From Thiofilum sp. (GTDB lineage Bacteria; Pseudomonadota; Gammaproteobacteria; Thiotrichales; Thiotrichaceae), in NCBI RefSeq assembly GCF_016711335.1, contig NZ_JADJTF010000001.1, positions 2,728,001-2,792,000 of the forward strand: a DNA stretch of 64,000 nt, given 5' to 3'. Both the position numbers and the translations under genes were made by a program. The notes beneath the pieces are model-generated. The model made no database searches and was not told the origin of the DNA. It worked only from the letters and a program-made list of their open reading frames with translations. This document shows positions 62,203 to 64,000 of the stretch, one piece after another. The first letter of the stretch is position 1; each line of letters opens with the position of its first letter.

Positions 62203-64000
62203 TTACTAAGTCGTACTTCTTGCGCCGCTAATTTACACCATACCAAGCGCTCAAAACCTAATGAGACTATGGCTAAACAATGTAAACGTTTAGGCTCTTG
62301 ATATTTTTCGGTAAGTACTTGTTGATAATGCTCTAATTGTTCTAATGCACCCTGCAAAGCCATTTGTACTTGAGGCAAAGCCTTTAATTCAGTGGTGGTT
62401 TTGTTTTTTAGTTCTGTGCCTGTTAGCTTTAAATCTTCCAAGCTCAAATATTTAAACTCCAACACAAAATCCTGTAAATCAGGATACTGACGCATATTAG
62501 AGCGCACGATCATAATCAGATCACTATAACGTCGTTCTAATGCTGTTTCTGAATCCATCACATAATATAAATCGTTATAGAGCAAACTGGCAAAGGCTGT
62601 TTTAATAGTAAGCTCATTACCCCAACGATAATCACGATTACTAAACACTTTAAAATACTTGTGCTCCATGAAGTCTACTAATGCTGCTAAGTCACCAGTA
62701 CGATAAAACTGTTTAGCCACTTGATACGCTTTTTCTGTGCTGGGACTATCCGGCAAAGCTTGTTTTTTTAGTTGCTCTAAATATAAACCTCTGACTACTA
62801 AATTAGGAATAGTTAAAATTAAACTACCGTCTGAGGCTATACCGCCTAAGGTTAGAATACCGAAATAGTACATTAAGGACAGCATATAACGCTTATCTTG
62901 TTTAATGCGCCCAATATTCTCCACTCCAAAATCATCTGCTAGCGTATCTAGTTCAACTGGATTCTGCTCATCAATAATACTATCAATGACCTCACGGCCG
63001 CCCTCTAAATTAGCAATATAACGAATACGACCAGCATCCATCGCTAAATTAGCATCCAGCATAGTGTGAGGAGCAGTGCAATGTAGTTGGTAATAATCTA
63101 GGAAATAGAAGCTGAGAATAGGATTATAGATGAGCGGCTGTTGTAATGAGTAACTAAAGCGATAACCATTATAAAATTGACGCATAGTATCTAGTATAGG
63201 CGTAAGAAACAATGTTTTTTTGCAGTCTTCTAAAACTTTTCTAACTAATGGCTCTAGTTCGGCTGTGGTAATGCCGCATAGTTGATTAAAGCGTGGATCG
63301 AGTGAGATATTTTTAGCTACGTTATAGCCACTGGTCATATCACTCATAATTACAGGAGAAACACCCGTAATAAATACTCGTGCGATTTTACCTTGAGCAG
63401 CCCCCGCTTTAATCACTTTAAATAGTGTTTTTAAAATACCCTCACCTTCTAATAGAGCAAGATAGCGAGCTTTATCTCCTTGATTATACATTAGCACTTC
63501 ATTAGCAAAGTTATCATATTCGTCAATGAGCAAGTAGAGTTGGTAGCCGCTTTCTTTTACGGCATTAATCAAAGCCTGAAAGGAAGCAATGCCATCATTA
63601 GGATTAATAGTGATGGATACTTTTAATAAGCTAGCGTAATAATGAGCGAAGGTTTTGATATATTCATTCAGATGAGCAAATAAACTTTGTTTAATGTGCT
63701 CAATAGTGCCTAGGGATGAAATTTGAGAAAAATCCCATTGCAACACCATATATTTGTTTTTTTCGGCAGTGGGGTTTTGACCAATGGCTAGATCACCAAA
63801 TAGGGCTGCAAATTGTGCCGTTTGATTAATATCGTAATAATGCGCTAGAGTAGATACCAACAGCGATTTACCAAAACGGCGTGGACGTAAAAATAATAAT
63901 TGTTTGCCCGCTTGTTCGAGTACAGGAATAGAAGGAGTGCGATCTAAATAAACAAACCCCTCGTTACGCAAGGTGGGAAAGTGACTAATACCATAAGGAA
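62184..64000 (-). CDS. AAA-ATPase-like / DUF1703 family protein, 5' end beyond the window
   Basis: The frame stays open to the window edge: upstream codons read PYGISHFPTL before RNEGFVYLDRT, the standard start region of this family, so the true start is just outside. The visible part has the AAA-like domain with PRRFGKSLLVSTLAHYY (P-loop variant) near residue 30, YQLYLLIDEYDNFANEVL (Walker B-like) near 145, VFITGVSPVIMSDMTSGYN and DPRFNQLCGIT. The C-terminal region carries the PD-(D/E)xK-type DUF1703 nuclease pattern (NELTIKTAFASLLY, QDFVLEFKYLSLEDLK). Such proteins are numerous in some genomes and of unknown role. It overlaps the orphan antitoxin by 19 bases. Confidence 0.85.
   Translation of the reverse strand, partial: PYGISHFPTLRNEGFVYLDRTPSIPVLEQAGKQLLFLRPRRFGKSLLVSTLAHYYDINQTAQFAALFGDLAIGQNPTAEKNKYMVLQWDFSQISSLGTIEHIKQSLFAHLNEYIKTFAHYYASLLKVSITINPNDGIASFQALINAVKESGYQLYLLIDEYDNFANEVLMYNQGDKARYLALLEGEGILKTLFKVIKAGAAQGKIARVFITGVSPVIMSDMTSGYNVAKNISLDPRFNQLCGITTAELEPLVRKVLEDCKKTLFLTPILDTMRQFYNGYRFSYSLQQPLIYNPILSFYFLDYYQLHCTAPHTMLDANLAMDAGRIRYIANLEGGREVIDSIIDEQNPVELDTLADDFGVENIGRIKQDKRYMLSLMYYFGILTLGGIASDGSLILTIPNLVVRGLYLEQLKKQALPDSPSTEKAYQVAKQFYRTGDLAALVDFMEHKYFKVFSNRDYRWGNELTIKTAFASLLYNDLYYVMDSETALERRYSDLIMIVRSNMRQYPDLQDFVLEFKYLSLEDLKLTGTELKNKTTTELKALPQVQMALQGALEQLEHYQQVLTEKYQEPKRLHCLAIVSLGFERLVWCKLAAQEVRLSNYKGIQ

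Noticed and set aside
1..64000. tRNA, rRNA or riboswitch genes
   Set aside because: I looked through the intergenic stretches and saw no tRNA-like T-loop/anticodon layout, rRNA segment or riboswitch core. A covariance-model scan would be needed to be certain.

Overview
The window looks like chromosomal DNA of a moderately AT-rich gammaproteobacterium. Core gene order supports this: ftsK-lolA-rarA, the lolC/lolE/lolD block with comEC, prfB-lysS with the classical RF2 frameshift, and pyrG-kdsA-eno. Protein style, the Mrp/Mnh antiporter operon and many accessory ATPases make me think of the Thiotrichales (Thiothrix/Thiolinea-like). That placement is inference; no rRNA or tRNA gene was seen to anchor it.

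Layout. 1-4.3 kb: ftsK (5' end outside the window), lolA, rarA. 4.4-9.5 kb: a VapBC module, a GMC oxidoreductase, a two-gene unit with an MbcA/ParS/Xre-type antitoxin but no RES toxin, and two unrecognised proteins. 9.4-13.5 kb: a SEFIR-STAND-TPR gene cut in two by an IS4-family element of 1270 bp with a 9-bp target duplication. 14.2-19.8 kb: lipoprotein export (lolC, lolE, lolD) and comEC. 19.9-24.7 kb: a DUF4143 ATPase, a Fic-like protein and a 31-repeat CRISPR array without cas genes. 24.9-28.7 kb: xseA and a type II restriction-modification pair. 28.9-36.6 kb: sppA, a GFA-family protein, a thiolase, a TetR regulator, a GGDEF protein, prfB and lysS. 36.7-44.0 kb: an Rpn-like fragment, a secreted metallopeptidase pair and sbcC. 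44.4-50.3 kb: the mnhA(B)CDEFG antiporter operon. 50.3-57.0 kb: DUF1269 protein, an HTH/HATPase/STAS-like regulator with three 22-bp-spaced operator repeats, a uracil-DNA glycosylase, a Uma2 protein and a large LRR-Roc-COR protein. 57.2-61.1 kb: pyrG, kdsA, eno. 61.2-64.0 kb: a UDG-like protein, an orphan YefM antitoxin and a DUF1703-type ATPase that runs off the window.

Housekeeping blocks therefore alternate with defence and addiction cargo: VapBC, MbcA-like, SEFIR-STAND, Fic, CRISPR, R-M, Roc-COR, YefM and DUF4143/DUF1703 ATPases. The strongest structural findings are: the SEFIR-STAND-TPR gene that rejoins exactly in frame when the IS and one target copy are removed; a stray CRISPR repeat 1.5 kb outside the array that supplies the stop codon of the DUF4143 gene; a tandem duplication of four spacers at the likely leader end; a 35-bp palindrome at the fic promoter; and the phased repeats upstream of the HATPase/STAS-like regulator.
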